A DNA stretch of 64,000 nt from Phormidesmis sp963789215 (GTDB lineage: Bacteria; Cyanobacteriota; Cyanobacteriia; Phormidesmidales; Phormidesmidaceae), in assembly GCA_963789215.1 (NCBI GenBank), contig CAWBJY010000006.1, forward strand, positions 1 to 64,000. The letters run 5' to 3'. Positions 53,535-62,570 of this stretch are shown in pieces (position 1 is the first letter of the stretch; each line of letters starts with the position of its first letter). The notes under the pieces were generated by a model. It was not told where the DNA came from and did no database searches. It saw only the letters and a list, made by a program, of their open reading frames with translations. Made by a program: the position numbers and the translations under genes.

Positions 53535-56028
53535 CTCCACGAGTAGCCCTATTATCGGGCTAGTCGGCAACCCTAACTGTGGCAAAACCACGTTGTTTAA
53601 TGCGCTCACAGGCGCTAATCAGCGGGTGGGAAACTGGCCAGGGGTTACCGTAGAGCGCAAAGAGGGCCGCTATCGCCAGCCGGTGCAAGGCTCAAAACCA
53701 ACAGATCTAGAACCAACAGGTTTAGAGCCAACAGATCTAAAACTAAAAGACTCTAAGCAAGCCAGTGTAGAACGAGGCTTAGGGCAAACGGTTGTGGTTG
53801 TAGACTTGCCGGGCGTGTACTCGCTAGATGCGGAAGATGCGGCCACCGGGCTAGATGAACTGGTTGCGAGAGACTACCTGTTAGCAGATGAAGCCGACGT
53901 TATTATCAACATCGTTGATGCCTCTAACTTAGAGCGCAACCTCTATCTCACAACGCAGATTTTAGAGATGGGCGTACCGCTCATTTTAGCGCTCAATATG
54001 ATGGACATCGCTCGCAAACGCGATATCAAAATTGATGCGATCGCCCTAGAGAAACAGCTAGGCTGCCCGGTAGTCACTCTTAGCGCGGCCTCCGGCAAAG
54101 GCATTCCCCAGCTCAAACGCTGCGTGCAAAAGCAGATCGATCGGCCAACGGTGCCCCACACCCGCGTACAGTACGCGCTTGAGATTGAGGCTGCGATCGC
54201 AGCGCTTATTCCCGTTCTAGCTCAAACCCATCAGCCGCCATCTAACCATAGCCGCCCTGTAGACTACCGCTGGCTTTCGCTAAGCCTATTAGGCGACGAG
54301 ACCGGGAGCGCCGCCGCTAAGCAAAGTGAGGCCGTCGCTCGCGTAGTCAGCGCCCATCGGCAGTCGATAGAAACCGATCTTGAAGAAGATTTAGACCTGC
54401 TCATTGCCGACTATCGCTATAGCTTTATCCGTCAGCTCGTCGATAGCGTTGTTCAAGCCGATCGAAAAGTAACGGCTCACCTCTCCGACCACATCGATCG
54501 AATTGTGCTGAGCCGCTGGTGGGGAATTCCTATTTTTCTGCTGGTCATGTACATCATGTTCACGCTTTCTATTAACGTGGGCGGCGCATTTATCGACTTC
54601 TTCGACCTGAGCTTTGCAACTATCTTTGTCGATGGCGTTGCTCATGTGCTCTCTTTGGCTCAAGCCCCCGGCTGGCTAATTGGCCTTCTTGCCGACGGCG
54701 TTGGCGGCGGCATTCAGACCACTGCCACCTTCATTCCGCAGATTTTTCTGCTGTTTGTCTTAATGTCTGCCCTAGAAGACTCGGGCTACATGGCGCGGGC
54801 GGCTTTCGTAATGGATCGGCTGATGCGCTTTGTCGGCTTACCTGGAAAATCTTTTGTACCTATGCTGGTAGGCTTTGGCTGCAACATTCCAGGCGTTATG
54901 GCAACGCGAACGCTAGAGAATAAGCGCGATCGCTTCATGACCATCATGATGAATCCGTTTATGTCCTGCAGCGCCCGGCTAACGGTATATGCGCTATTTT
55001 GCGCAGCGTTTTTCCCCGTTGGCGGACAAAACAAAGTAATGGGCCTGTATCTGATCGGCATTTTAGCCGCTATTTTTACTGGGCTAGTGCTTAAGCACAC
55101 GCTGCTACCGGGCGAAGTTGCCCCGTTTGTAATGGAGCTGCCGCCTTACCACATTCCTAAGCTCAAAAGCGTTCTGCTTAGAGCCCACGAGAGAACCATC
55201 GCCTTCATCAAAAAAGCAGGCAGAGCGATTGTTTTGGTCGTGATGATTCTAGGCTTTTTAAACGCGGTCGGCACAGACGGTTCCTTTGGCCAGCGCGATA
55301 GCCAAAGCTCTTTGCTCAGCGCCGTTGGCCGCACCGTAACGCCTGTCTTTTCGCCCATGGGCATCACCACCGATAACTGGCCCGCTACGGTCGGTCTGCT
55401 AACGGGCGTACTGGCTAAAGAAGTCATGGTAGGCACGCTAAACTCTCTGTACGGAGAATTTGCACAAGAACAAACTGTCGCCGCCGATGTCTCCGAACCG
55501 CCCTACCGTTTCTGGTCGAACATCGGCCGGGCGTTCGCCAGCATTCCCCAAAATTTAACGACTGAAGTGCCTCGGCTACTGTTCGACCCCTTTGGTTTTG
55601 GCAGCGCTAACACGCAAGGACTCACCCAAGAAAACATCGCTCGCTCAGATTCTAAAGCGCAGTCTGTAGCAGCAGCTCAGGGCGTTTCGGTTGGCACCTA
55701 TGGGCAAATGGCCCAGCGATTCGGCGACAATCAGTCGGCGTTTGCTTACCTGCTGTTTGTGCTGCTTTACTTTCCCTGCGTTTCAGCAACAGGCGCTATC
55801 TACCGCGAAACGAATTTGGGATGGACGATATTTATTGGCTGTTGGACAACTGGAATGGCCTACTGGGTTGCTGTCGCTTACTACCAAATAGCAACGCTAG
55901 CCGCTCATCCGCTGTCGTCACTGCTATGGGTAGGTGCGCTAATAGTCGTTTTGGCGATGGTTTTACTAGGGCTAAAGCTAGCCGCCCCAGAAGCGAGACG
56001 TAACCGCTCAGCGCTTAAGCTGCCTTAG
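53527..56028 (+). CDS. feoB: Ferrous iron transporter FeoB
   Basis: The 833-aa protein joins an N-terminal G domain (G1 GLVGNPNCGKTT; G3 DLPGVYSL; G4 LNMMD) to a membrane domain with two Gate regions (ARAAFVMDRLM...GFGCNIPGVMATR; GVLAKEVMVGTLNSLY). It imports Fe(II). An insertion between G1 and G3 (about residues 58-72) is encoded by a 15-bp triple tandem repeat and lies in the switch/beta-2 region. Its ATG overlaps feoA. Confidence 0.97.
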   Translation: MPNSTSSPIIGLVGNPNCGKTTLFNALTGANQRVGNWPGVTVERKEGRYRQPVQGSKPTDLEPTGLEPTDLKLKDSKQASVERGLGQTVVVVDLPGVYSLDAEDAATGLDELVARDYLLADEADVIINIVDASNLERNLYLTTQILEMGVPLILALNMMDIARKRDIKIDAIALEKQLGCPVVTLSAASGKGIPQLKRCVQKQIDRPTVPHTRVQYALEIEAAIAALIPVLAQTHQPPSNHSRPVDYRWLSLSLLGDETGSAAAKQSEAVARVVSAHRQSIETDLEEDLDLLIADYRYSFIRQLVDSVVQADRKVTAHLSDHIDRIVLSRWWGIPIFLLVMYIMFTLSINVGGAFIDFFDLSFATIFVDGVAHVLSLAQAPGWLIGLLADGVGGGIQTTATFIPQIFLLFVLMSALEDSGYMARAAFVMDRLMRFVGLPGKSFVPMLVGFGCNIPGVMATRTLENKRDRFMTIMMNPFMSCSARLTVYALFCAAFFPVGGQNKVMGLYLIGILAAIFTGLVLKHTLLPGEVAPFVMELPPYHIPKLKSVLLRAHERTIAFIKKAGRAIVLVVMILGFLNAVGTDGSFGQRDSQSSLLSAVGRTVTPVFSPMGITTDNWPATVGLLTGVLAKEVMVGTLNSLYGEFAQEQTVAADVSEPPYRFWSNIGRAFASIPQNLTTEVPRLLFDPFGFGSANTQGLTQENIARSDSKAQSVAAAQGVSVGTYGQMAQRFGDNQSAFAYLLFVLLYFPCVSATGAIYRETNLGWTIFIGCWTTGMAYWVAVAYYQIATLAAHPLSSLLWVGALIVVLAMVLLGLKLAAPEARRNRSALKLP
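53698..53742 (+). repeat. 15-bp tandem repeat inside feoB, three copies
   Basis: CCAACAGATCTAGAA at 53698-53712 is followed by similar units at 53713-53727 and 53728-53742. It adds the peptide PTDLE/PTGLE/PTDLK to the G domain in frame. Confidence 0.85.
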
Positions 56029-56079
56029 TTTTACCGAATTAATTATCGTATTGACTAACTCAAGAAAGGAGCGATCGCA

Positions 56080-56316
56080 ATGATTTTAACCGAGCTACAA
56101 CAGTATTTGCGCACTCACCACAAAGTCTCTATGACGGAGCTACAGCTACGCTTTCAGATGGAAGCCGACCCTCTGCGCGATATTCTCAATCGCCTGATTC
56201 GCAAAGGCCGCGCTAGCAGAGAAGACGGCAAACTATGCGGCGGCTGTCGCAGCTGCGAACCTGAAGCGATTGAGTTTTATAGCTGGGTAGAGCGATCGAA
56301 AACAGCCTGTTCCTAG
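56080..56316 (+). CDS. feoC: FeoC-like regulator
   Basis: The 78-aa protein has a winged-helix N-terminus (LTELQQYLRTHHKVSMTELQ, DILNRLIRKGRA) and a Cys cluster LCGGCRSCEP, fitting FeoC-like proteins that bind an iron-sulphur cluster or protect FeoB. It starts 51 bp after feoB with AAGGAG upstream of the ATG, and closes the feo operon. Confidence 0.88.
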   Translation: MILTELQQYLRTHHKVSMTELQLRFQMEADPLRDILNRLIRKGRASREDGKLCGGCRSCEPEAIEFYSWVERSKTACS

Positions 56317-56381
56317 AGCGCGATAGGGACTCTATAAACCTAGGCAGCACTTTCTCTTAATTTGTTTAGATTCTTTTGTTT

Positions 56382-56849
56382 ATGAAAGCAAACATGAACG
56401 CTCAAATATTCTCTAGGGTTTCTTCTAAATCAAGCCGTCAGGCCATTCTGTTCACGCGAAGGCTGTCTCTAGCGCTGAGCATAGCGAGTCTTTTGGGGCT
56501 GCTTGCCTTAACCGGATGCGGCTCGTCTGAGCCAACTGCACCAGCGCCGACCCCCGAAGAGTCTTCGCCTGCTGTTCCCTACATCCAGCAAATGTCTAGC
56601 TTAGTCAGCGATATGGAAGGGGCCGTTCGAGACGGCAATTATGAAACGGCTAAAGCTACCTTTGCCGACGTGCAGAGCCTTTGGAAAAAGACAGCCGACG
56701 ATGTTCGAGCTGAAAACGAAGATGCTTACGATGCGATCGCAACGCACCTTGAAAATATCAGCAACGAGTTTGCAGATAACCCGCCTGAGCCGAAGAATAT
56801 GTTGAGCATATTGAACTTGCTCAAGATCGATCTCGATAGGGCATCTTAA
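56382..56849 (+). CDS. Lipoprotein of unknown function
   Basis: The 155-aa product has a lipobox LALTGCG (Cys about residue 47) after a long basic leader, then a Pro/Glu spacer and an all-helical domain (VPYIQQMSSLVSDMEGAV, FADVQSLWKKTADDVRAE, ATHLENISNEF). It resembles small helical-bundle lipoproteins near iron systems, but no family was assigned. ATG 56382 is preferred over an in-frame TTG at 56376. It follows feoC by 65 bp and overlaps the convergent ABC gene by four bases. Confidence 0.7.
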   Translation: MKANMNAQIFSRVSSKSSRQAILFTRRLSLALSIASLLGLLALTGCGSSEPTAPAPTPEESSPAVPYIQQMSSLVSDMEGAVRDGNYETAKATFADVQSLWKKTADDVRAENEDAYDAIATHLENISNEFADNPPEPKNMLSILNLLKIDLDRAS

Positions 56850-58702
56850 TCATTCATAGTTGAGCGCGATCGCTGCATCTCCCAACTACGATCTTCCGCT
56901 AGCCGCAAAAGCGATTGGTGATGGTTCTCTAAAGACGCCCTGTGCCCGACGCTAATATAAGCCGTTTTCGCTGCGGCCAAGTGGCCATATAGCTGCTCCT
57001 CATTCGTTAAATCTAGGGCGCTAGTTGCCTCATCTAAAATAGTGTAGGCAGGCTGATGAATGAGAACGCGAGCAAAGCTAAGCCGCTGCTGTTCGCCTAA
57101 AGAAAGCACATCGCCCCACTCTTCTACCGTGTCGAAGCCGTCGTCGTAGCGCTCGGCCAAGTCGGGTAGGTTAACGCGTCCTAAAACTTCCGTAAGCTGA
57201 CTGTCTGTCATCTTCGTATCGGGATAGGGATACAGCATCTGTTGTCTGAGGTTGCCAAGCACCATATAGGGCTTCTGGGGTAAAAACAGCAGCTCTCGAA
57301 TATCGGGTCTAGAAATAGTGCCCGTACCCGACTGCCAAAGACCTGCGATCGCCCGCATGAGAGAACTTTTGCCGCACCCACTCGGCCCCATCACCAGAAG
57401 CGATCCTGTCTTGTCTAAAGTCAGCGAAAGATTCTCAATCAGCGTTCTTTGATAGTTAGGCGTTTGCAGCGTCAGATGATCCAGTGCTAGCGTCGGTGAT
57501 AGTTCTAGCGCGATAACAGAAGCGCTGGTTTCGGCGGGGTGAACTAATTCTTCGCTATCAGCATCTTCATCCACTTGTAATGCTGTTGTAGTTTCTGCTG
57601 CTTTAGTTTCTGCTGCTTTAGTTTCTAGAGAGGCAGCTAGGACCTTTTGCTTGACCTGTTTCTTTTCCGCACTCTCAATCTCAACTGGGCTTTCGATATC
57701 ACCAATCGCATCGGAAAAGTCGTACAGCCGGTCGATACCAGCACCAAAGGCAGTCAGAGACTGAAGGCGAGCCACAATAACGTTGAGCGAAAAGAAAACG
57801 CGAATGAATGCGCCCTGCGCCTCGCTAACTTTACCCACTTCAACCTCGCCGCTAAATACGCCCGGCGCTACTACGATAGCGGGCAGCACAAACGGAATAA
57901 ACTCATAAAAGTTAGTTAGTCCGTTAAGCGCTAGCTCCCAGTTCAGCAGCTTCTTATAGTTATCAAAGGCTGCAATAAACCGATCTTTAATCTGCTCAGA
58001 CTCTTGCCCTTCGCCTTGATAAAATGCGATCGCCTCTGCATTCTCTCGCACCCGCACCAGGCTAAAGCGAAAATTCGCCTCTTTCTTTAGCTGCTCAAAA
58101 TTTAGCTTCACCAACGGCTGACCAAACACGCCAATTGTCAGCACTGTACCCACCACGGCATACACCACTAAAAACAGCACCAGCTCTCTAGAAATTCCCC
58201 ACAGCACACCGCTAAAAGCAATCACTGACAAAACCGACTCAACGGCCACCAGCACCAGAGTCAAAGACTCCTGAGTAAAGCTCCGCACGTCTTCAGCAAT
58301 CCGCTGATCTGGGTTGTCAATGTTCAAATTGAACTGGTTAATGTTGTAAAAAGCGCGGTCTTGAAAATATCTTTCAATAAAGCTGTTGGTAAGCCAGCGC
58401 CGCCAGGCTAGGCCCAGGCGATCGCGCAAAAAGGTATAGCTCGCCAGCAGCGGCGCATACACCACCAAAATGCCTAGAAACACGCCCACCGTCTTCCAAA
58501 AGCGGCTTTCACTCTGAGCCGAGAGCGACGAAATTAGCTCGCCCCGCTGAGTATTGAGCAAAACGCTCAGGCCGGTATACCCCAACAGCAGCACCACAAT
58601 CAGCAGCAGCAGCCCCCGCGCCTTCCACTTATCCTCTCCAAACCAGTAGGCTTTTGCGATCGCCCAAAAGCGTTTGAATACCTTAAAGTTAAATCTTTCC
58701 AT
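56846..58702 (-). CDS. SbmA/BacA-like ABC transporter (membrane and ATPase domains fused)
   Basis: The 618-aa protein has an N-terminal ABC_membrane_2 domain (about 1-330, six helices, RWLTNSFIERYFQDRAFYNI and NPDQRIAEDVRSFTQ) related to peroxisomal/SbmA-BacA transporters. The C-terminal nucleotide-binding domain has Walker A GPSGCGKSSLMRAI (about 436-449), signature SLGEQQRLSFARVL, Walker B YTILDEATSALD. Relatives move peptides, cobalamin or very-long-chain fatty acids. A low-complexity Glu/Thr/Ala linker (about 345-395) joins the domains. It is monocistronic. Confidence 0.92.
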   Translation of the reverse strand: MERFNFKVFKRFWAIAKAYWFGEDKWKARGLLLLIVVLLLGYTGLSVLLNTQRGELISSLSAQSESRFWKTVGVFLGILVVYAPLLASYTFLRDRLGLAWRRWLTNSFIERYFQDRAFYNINQFNLNIDNPDQRIAEDVRSFTQESLTLVLVAVESVLSVIAFSGVLWGISRELVLFLVVYAVVGTVLTIGVFGQPLVKLNFEQLKKEANFRFSLVRVRENAEAIAFYQGEGQESEQIKDRFIAAFDNYKKLLNWELALNGLTNFYEFIPFVLPAIVVAPGVFSGEVEVGKVSEAQGAFIRVFFSLNVIVARLQSLTAFGAGIDRLYDFSDAIGDIESPVEIESAEKKQVKQKVLAASLETKAAETKAAETTTALQVDEDADSEELVHPAETSASVIALELSPTLALDHLTLQTPNYQRTLIENLSLTLDKTGSLLVMGPSGCGKSSLMRAIAGLWQSGTGTISRPDIRELLFLPQKPYMVLGNLRQQMLYPYPDTKMTDSQLTEVLGRVNLPDLAERYDDGFDTVEEWGDVLSLGEQQRLSFARVLIHQPAYTILDEATSALDLTNEEQLYGHLAAAKTAYISVGHRASLENHHQSLLRLAEDRSWEMQRSRSTMND

Positions 58703-58740
58703 GCACCGCCATTAAGCCTTTATAACCCGTTTCGATTTGC

Positions 58741-59236
58741 CTACCATCCCCAAGAACCAGGCCCACCCTTAAAAGGGCCAACAATATCTTGAGTAATCCA
58801 CCCAGCATAAAAGCTTCCGGCCTGCGGCTCCACCTTTTCGTCCTCTACGTAGCAGGCGTCCATCGGCCCAGGATAAAATCCCACATGCCCTGTCAAGCGC
58901 CACATATGACGGAGAAATCTGCGGGTAATACCAGGCAACATCCTTGGCCTGACGATCGCCCACCTGCAAGCTGTAGTAATGGGCCTGCCCCTTCCACTCA
59001 CAGTAACTAGTGCGATCACTCGGCTTTAAATACTCTGTTTTGATGTCGTCTAGTGGTATGTAGTAATTAGGCGGATGGCTGGTTTCTAAGATCCTTTTAG
59101 AGCGGCGAGTATCGACAATTAGCTGCTGATTAAAAATAATTCTAATGCGCTTAGTCACCGCCTCAACGCGAGGAGGCCGAGGATAGTCCCACACAGATTC
59201 TTGATTGGGGCCAGGGGGAATTGGCTCAGGGCGCAT
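58741..59236 (-). pseudogene. DUF427 protein gene with a frameshift
   Basis: The two frames together give one DUF427 protein of about 165 aa. The N-terminal frame carries FNQQLIVDTRRSKRILETSHPPNYYIP and CEWKGQAHYY up to AWYYPQISPSYVAL. The other frame resumes TGHVGFYPGPMDACYVEDEK and ends GPFKGGPGSWGW. One extra base at about 58890-58897 separates them. The family is small and beta-rich, with unknown function. No other lesion was seen, so error is possible. Confidence 0.82.
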
Positions 59237-59425
59237 CAGCAGTCATCCGAGAGAATCGACGGCCTGTATTCTAACGCCGATTGTAAACGCCGATGTAAAT
59301 TCTGCCCTCGAACGACGTTTCATGCGGCCTCAATTGCTTACGCTTAGTAAAAGCCTCTTTCCGTATTCCAAGCGCGATCCGCTGTTTCTTTCATTTCCAA
59401 TGCTTTTACTCTCAGAAAAAAGGTC

Positions 59426-60229
59426 ATGACTTCTCCCCAGCTTGAACGGCAGCCGCTGCAAGTCCGCCCAATTCAGATGCAGCTAATCCAAAGAGACCAG
59501 GTGCGGCAAAGATTAGCGATCGCAGCAGTCGTAGCCCTACTGGTCTCTAGCTGCGCCTCAAATTCACTCCCGTCTGGGGCTGAAGCCGACCGTCCGCCAA
59601 ACGCAGACGCCGTAACCGACCAAAACGCCAACGAAGAAATTCAGGCAGTTTTCTACAAGACAACGGCAGAATGCGAAGCCGACACGCAAAAGCAGCAGGC
59701 CGAATACGAAGTTCTAAACAGCGCTTTTGCCGCGGGAAATTTAACCGCCGAACCGACCCCACCGCCGATTAAACCCGAAGACTGCGAACCAGAAATGCTA
59801 GCTGCCCAGCAGTCTCATCAGCAACATGCGCCTACCTACGCCTCCCTTGCCGACTGTCAGGCCGAAGGACTAGAGTGCGAACCTTCCCCCGATGCCCAAA
59901 ATACCGGCTACTACCAGCCCCGGTTTGGGGGCTCTTACTTCCACCCCTTTGGCCTTGTTCCTAGCTTTATTTTGCTCAATTATGCCGGGTCGCAGCGCCG
60001 ACTCTACCAGCCCAGCACGGTTTACCAAAGCTCTACGCCCGGACAGGTGGTTACGCCCAACGGCCAGGTAATCTCCAATCGCCAATCCGGTGTTGTTACC
60101 GCCCCTCGACACACCGCCGCCCCGGCTCCGGCTAGGCCCAAAGGCACCGCCGCTAGAGGCACTATTAGAGGTCGCGGCAGCCAAGGGTTTGGCTCTACCT
60201 ACAAAAGCACCGGTCGCGGTGGCAAATAG
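59426..60229 (+). CDS. YgiB-like (DUF1190) lipoprotein
   Basis: The 267-aa product has a lipobox-like LVSSCASN (Cys about residue 43) after a long N-terminal extension. Paired repeats carry conserved Cys: FYKTTAECEADTQKQQ, PEDCEPEMLAAQ, YASLADCQAEGLECEPS. A Gly/Arg/Ser-rich tail follows. It fits DUF1190/YgiB, usually adjacent to YgiC, as here (21-bp gap). Envelope localisation is likely; the role is unknown. Confidence 0.85.
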   Translation: MTSPQLERQPLQVRPIQMQLIQRDQVRQRLAIAAVVALLVSSCASNSLPSGAEADRPPNADAVTDQNANEEIQAVFYKTTAECEADTQKQQAEYEVLNSAFAAGNLTAEPTPPPIKPEDCEPEMLAAQQSHQQHAPTYASLADCQAEGLECEPSPDAQNTGYYQPRFGGSYFHPFGLVPSFILLNYAGSQRRLYQPSTVYQSSTPGQVVTPNGQVISNRQSGVVTAPRHTAAPAPARPKGTAARGTIRGRGSQGFGSTYKSTGRGGK

Positions 60230-60250
60230 AACACAAATCCTAACCCCCCT

Positions 60251-61594
60251 ATGAGACCCATCAAAATAATTCGTCGGCCCCACTGGCAGCGCCACATCCG
60301 CGAGAATGCCTACCAAGCCGATGTCCTTAGCGACGCCAAACAAAAATACTGGGTAGAGTCTTTGCCCCAGCCCTTTGCTATTCAGTTTGATACCCAAGAG
60401 GAGTCTGCGATCGCAGATGCCACCGAAAGCCTTTGGGAAATGTGCGTTGAATTTCTAGACTGGTTTTTTACAGAAGAAACCGCAGGCGATGTAGATCAGC
60501 GCCTAGCAAAGCTCAAAATCCCGGCGGCGTACTGGCAGGCCATCAAAAATAGCTGGGAGAGAGAAGACCCGGCTGAAGATCTATCGCTATGCAGCCGCTT
60601 CGACTTTGCCCTAACCGAAGCAGGAGATATTAAGCTACTCGAAATTAACGGCGAGACCCCACTGCTAGGCGCTGAGACCATCTACCAGTGGAACTGGTAC
60701 GCAGACTACATGCGCAACCATCAAAAAAGCGCCGCACCGCTGCCTAGCAACGCCACTCAGTTTAACGATTACTGGGAGAAAATTGCCGGGCAGTGGCGCA
60801 GAATTAACGAAGCCTACAATCTCAAAAAAACAGGCATCTCCTTTCTCGTCGATGAGAGCCTAGAAGAAGACTTGGAAATGGCGATGCAGCTTATCCAGAT
60901 TTTGCACGACGAAGTAGACGAGAGCATCTACACTCAAATTGTTTATCTTAGAGAGCTTCTAGACGACCAGGGCGAGTTGGTGCAGCGCGGTCTGGGCCTA
61001 GATGAAGAAGGCTACTTTATCGATCACATTAACGAACGCATTCCGCTGCTGTGGAAAATGTACGACTGGTCTGATCTTGAGAACGATATGGCCCAAAGCG
61101 GCAGTACAGAAGCCTTTTCTCAGCGGCTAGCCGTTGGAGATATGAAAGTGATTGAACCGCTTTGGAAGCAGGTGCTTTCTAACAAAGGCGCAATGGCCCT
61201 AATGTGGGAGCAGTTTCAAACTTCCTCCTATGGCCAGTATTTGCTAGCGACCTATTTTGAAACAGATATTTCTATGGGCTCTACAGAACTAGCGGTAGGT
61301 ATGCATGTTCGAAAGCCCTTGCTCGGGATGGAAGGGGTCGGCATCTCCATTGAAACCGGCGTCGGTGAATTAGAAAAACGAGATAACTTTGGCTACGGAG
61401 AAGAAGGATTTATCATTCAAGAATACGTCGAGCTAGCGCAGGCATTTGGCTATCACTATATGCTCGGCAGTTGGGCTGTAGATGGAGAAGCTGCGGGCGT
61501 CATCATTCGAGGAGATACCTCTCGGGTAACCGGACGCCACTGCCTAATTATTCCCCACATCATTTCTGATGACGGGTTGTATATTCCAGAGTGA
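60251..61594 (+). CDS. YgiC-like glutathionylspermidine synthase family protein
   Basis: The 447-aa ATP-grasp protein is related to the synthetase domain of glutathionylspermidine synthase/YgiC. Key segments are FDFALTEAGDIKLLEINGETPLLGAE (N-terminal domain) and the late ATP-grasp part IETGVGELEKRDNFGYG, IIQEYVELAQAFGYHYMLGSW and VTGRHCLIIPHII. The amine or peptide substrate is unknown; the length lacks the amidase half of the bifunctional enzyme. Its stop overlaps the start of the next gene (GTGA). Confidence 0.92.
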   Translation: MRPIKIIRRPHWQRHIRENAYQADVLSDAKQKYWVESLPQPFAIQFDTQEESAIADATESLWEMCVEFLDWFFTEETAGDVDQRLAKLKIPAAYWQAIKNSWEREDPAEDLSLCSRFDFALTEAGDIKLLEINGETPLLGAETIYQWNWYADYMRNHQKSAAPLPSNATQFNDYWEKIAGQWRRINEAYNLKKTGISFLVDESLEEDLEMAMQLIQILHDEVDESIYTQIVYLRELLDDQGELVQRGLGLDEEGYFIDHINERIPLLWKMYDWSDLENDMAQSGSTEAFSQRLAVGDMKVIEPLWKQVLSNKGAMALMWEQFQTSSYGQYLLATYFETDISMGSTELAVGMHVRKPLLGMEGVGISIETGVGELEKRDNFGYGEEGFIIQEYVELAQAFGYHYMLGSWAVDGEAAGVIIRGDTSRVTGRHCLIIPHIISDDGLYIPE

Positions 61595-61611
61595 GCGCGA
61601 GGATTTTATTG

Positions 61612-62460
61612 ATGCCGACAGCGACAGCAGGCCGTAGCGCAAAAATAAGCCAGAATAGCTGGGATCTAGAAACCGTGATTGCTAGAGATCACGTTATTCC
61701 TCAGCGGTACTTCGACGAAGCACCGCCAGGCGTTGTTGAAAACTTTCAAGATCTTTTGAGCCGAGACGTTTTTTCTGAAGGTGATGCGCGATCGCTCTAT
61801 AACTACGTAATGGCTCGCAAAACCGAGATGTCTGACGGCTTTCTAGCCATGCTAACGCTGTGGCTTCAAGACGAACTCAAGCACTACGAGGGACTGCGCC
61901 GCACCTACCACAGCCTTGCTAGCGTTAGCTACGAGGCCATGACCCGCCTTTTCTCAGAGCGCACTCACAACATAGAGCCGATTAAAATGCTGCTACAAGA
62001 CGAATTCACCCTTCTCGTTGCCATCACCTTCGACGAAATGGGATCGGTCTACTCTTACCGCCGAGATCTGCGAGAGTACTACTGTCACTTTGGCTCTGAA
62101 ATTCAAAAAATGGGCCATCATCTGGTCAGAGATGAAGGAATGCACTTCAACAATGCCGCCGAGCTGTTACTGAGCTATCATGCCCATCGTTTGGAAGAAG
62201 TTCAGCCGCTACTAGAGAACATCTCCAAGTTAGAAAAATCGCTCAAGCAATACCATCAAGCTTTCTTTTTAGACCACGCTCAAGAACAGCATCGGTTTCC
62301 GCCCCAGTTTAATCAGCTTATCATTCAGGTGATTTTGGCCCGATTAGGATTAGGCGATCGCCCCAATCCCAAAGCGCTAAAAGAGCTGTGGCAATGGACT
62401 CCTAATGGACATACCTTAGTTCCCGCTCGCTTTAGTACAGCTACAAAGCTCACTGCATAG
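61612..62460 (+). CDS. Ferritin-like diiron protein linked to YgiB/YgiC
   Basis: The 282-aa helical protein has diiron ligands of a four-helix bundle: ExxH in LQDELKHYEGLRRTYH, a Glu in ITFDEMGSVYSYRRD, and a second ExxH in VRDEGMHFNNAAELL. It is related to ferritin-like/acyl-desaturase-type oxygenases; the substrate is unknown. ATG 61612 is preferred with GAGG nine bases upstream, though GTG 61591, overlapping the ygiC stop, is also possible. It is clearly coupled to YgiC. Confidence 0.78.
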   Translation: MPTATAGRSAKISQNSWDLETVIARDHVIPQRYFDEAPPGVVENFQDLLSRDVFSEGDARSLYNYVMARKTEMSDGFLAMLTLWLQDELKHYEGLRRTYHSLASVSYEAMTRLFSERTHNIEPIKMLLQDEFTLLVAITFDEMGSVYSYRRDLREYYCHFGSEIQKMGHHLVRDEGMHFNNAAELLLSYHAHRLEEVQPLLENISKLEKSLKQYHQAFFLDHAQEQHRFPPQFNQLIIQVILARLGLGDRPNPKALKELWQWTPNGHTLVPARFSTATKLTA

Positions 62461-62570
62461 GCCGGGCTTCGACTACGCTCAGCCCTCTAGCTACGTTGGG
62501 TTGAGCATTGAGCGTAGCCAAAATGCGTCTTACAAGTAATTTGACTTATCTACTTGCTTAAAAATGTCCT

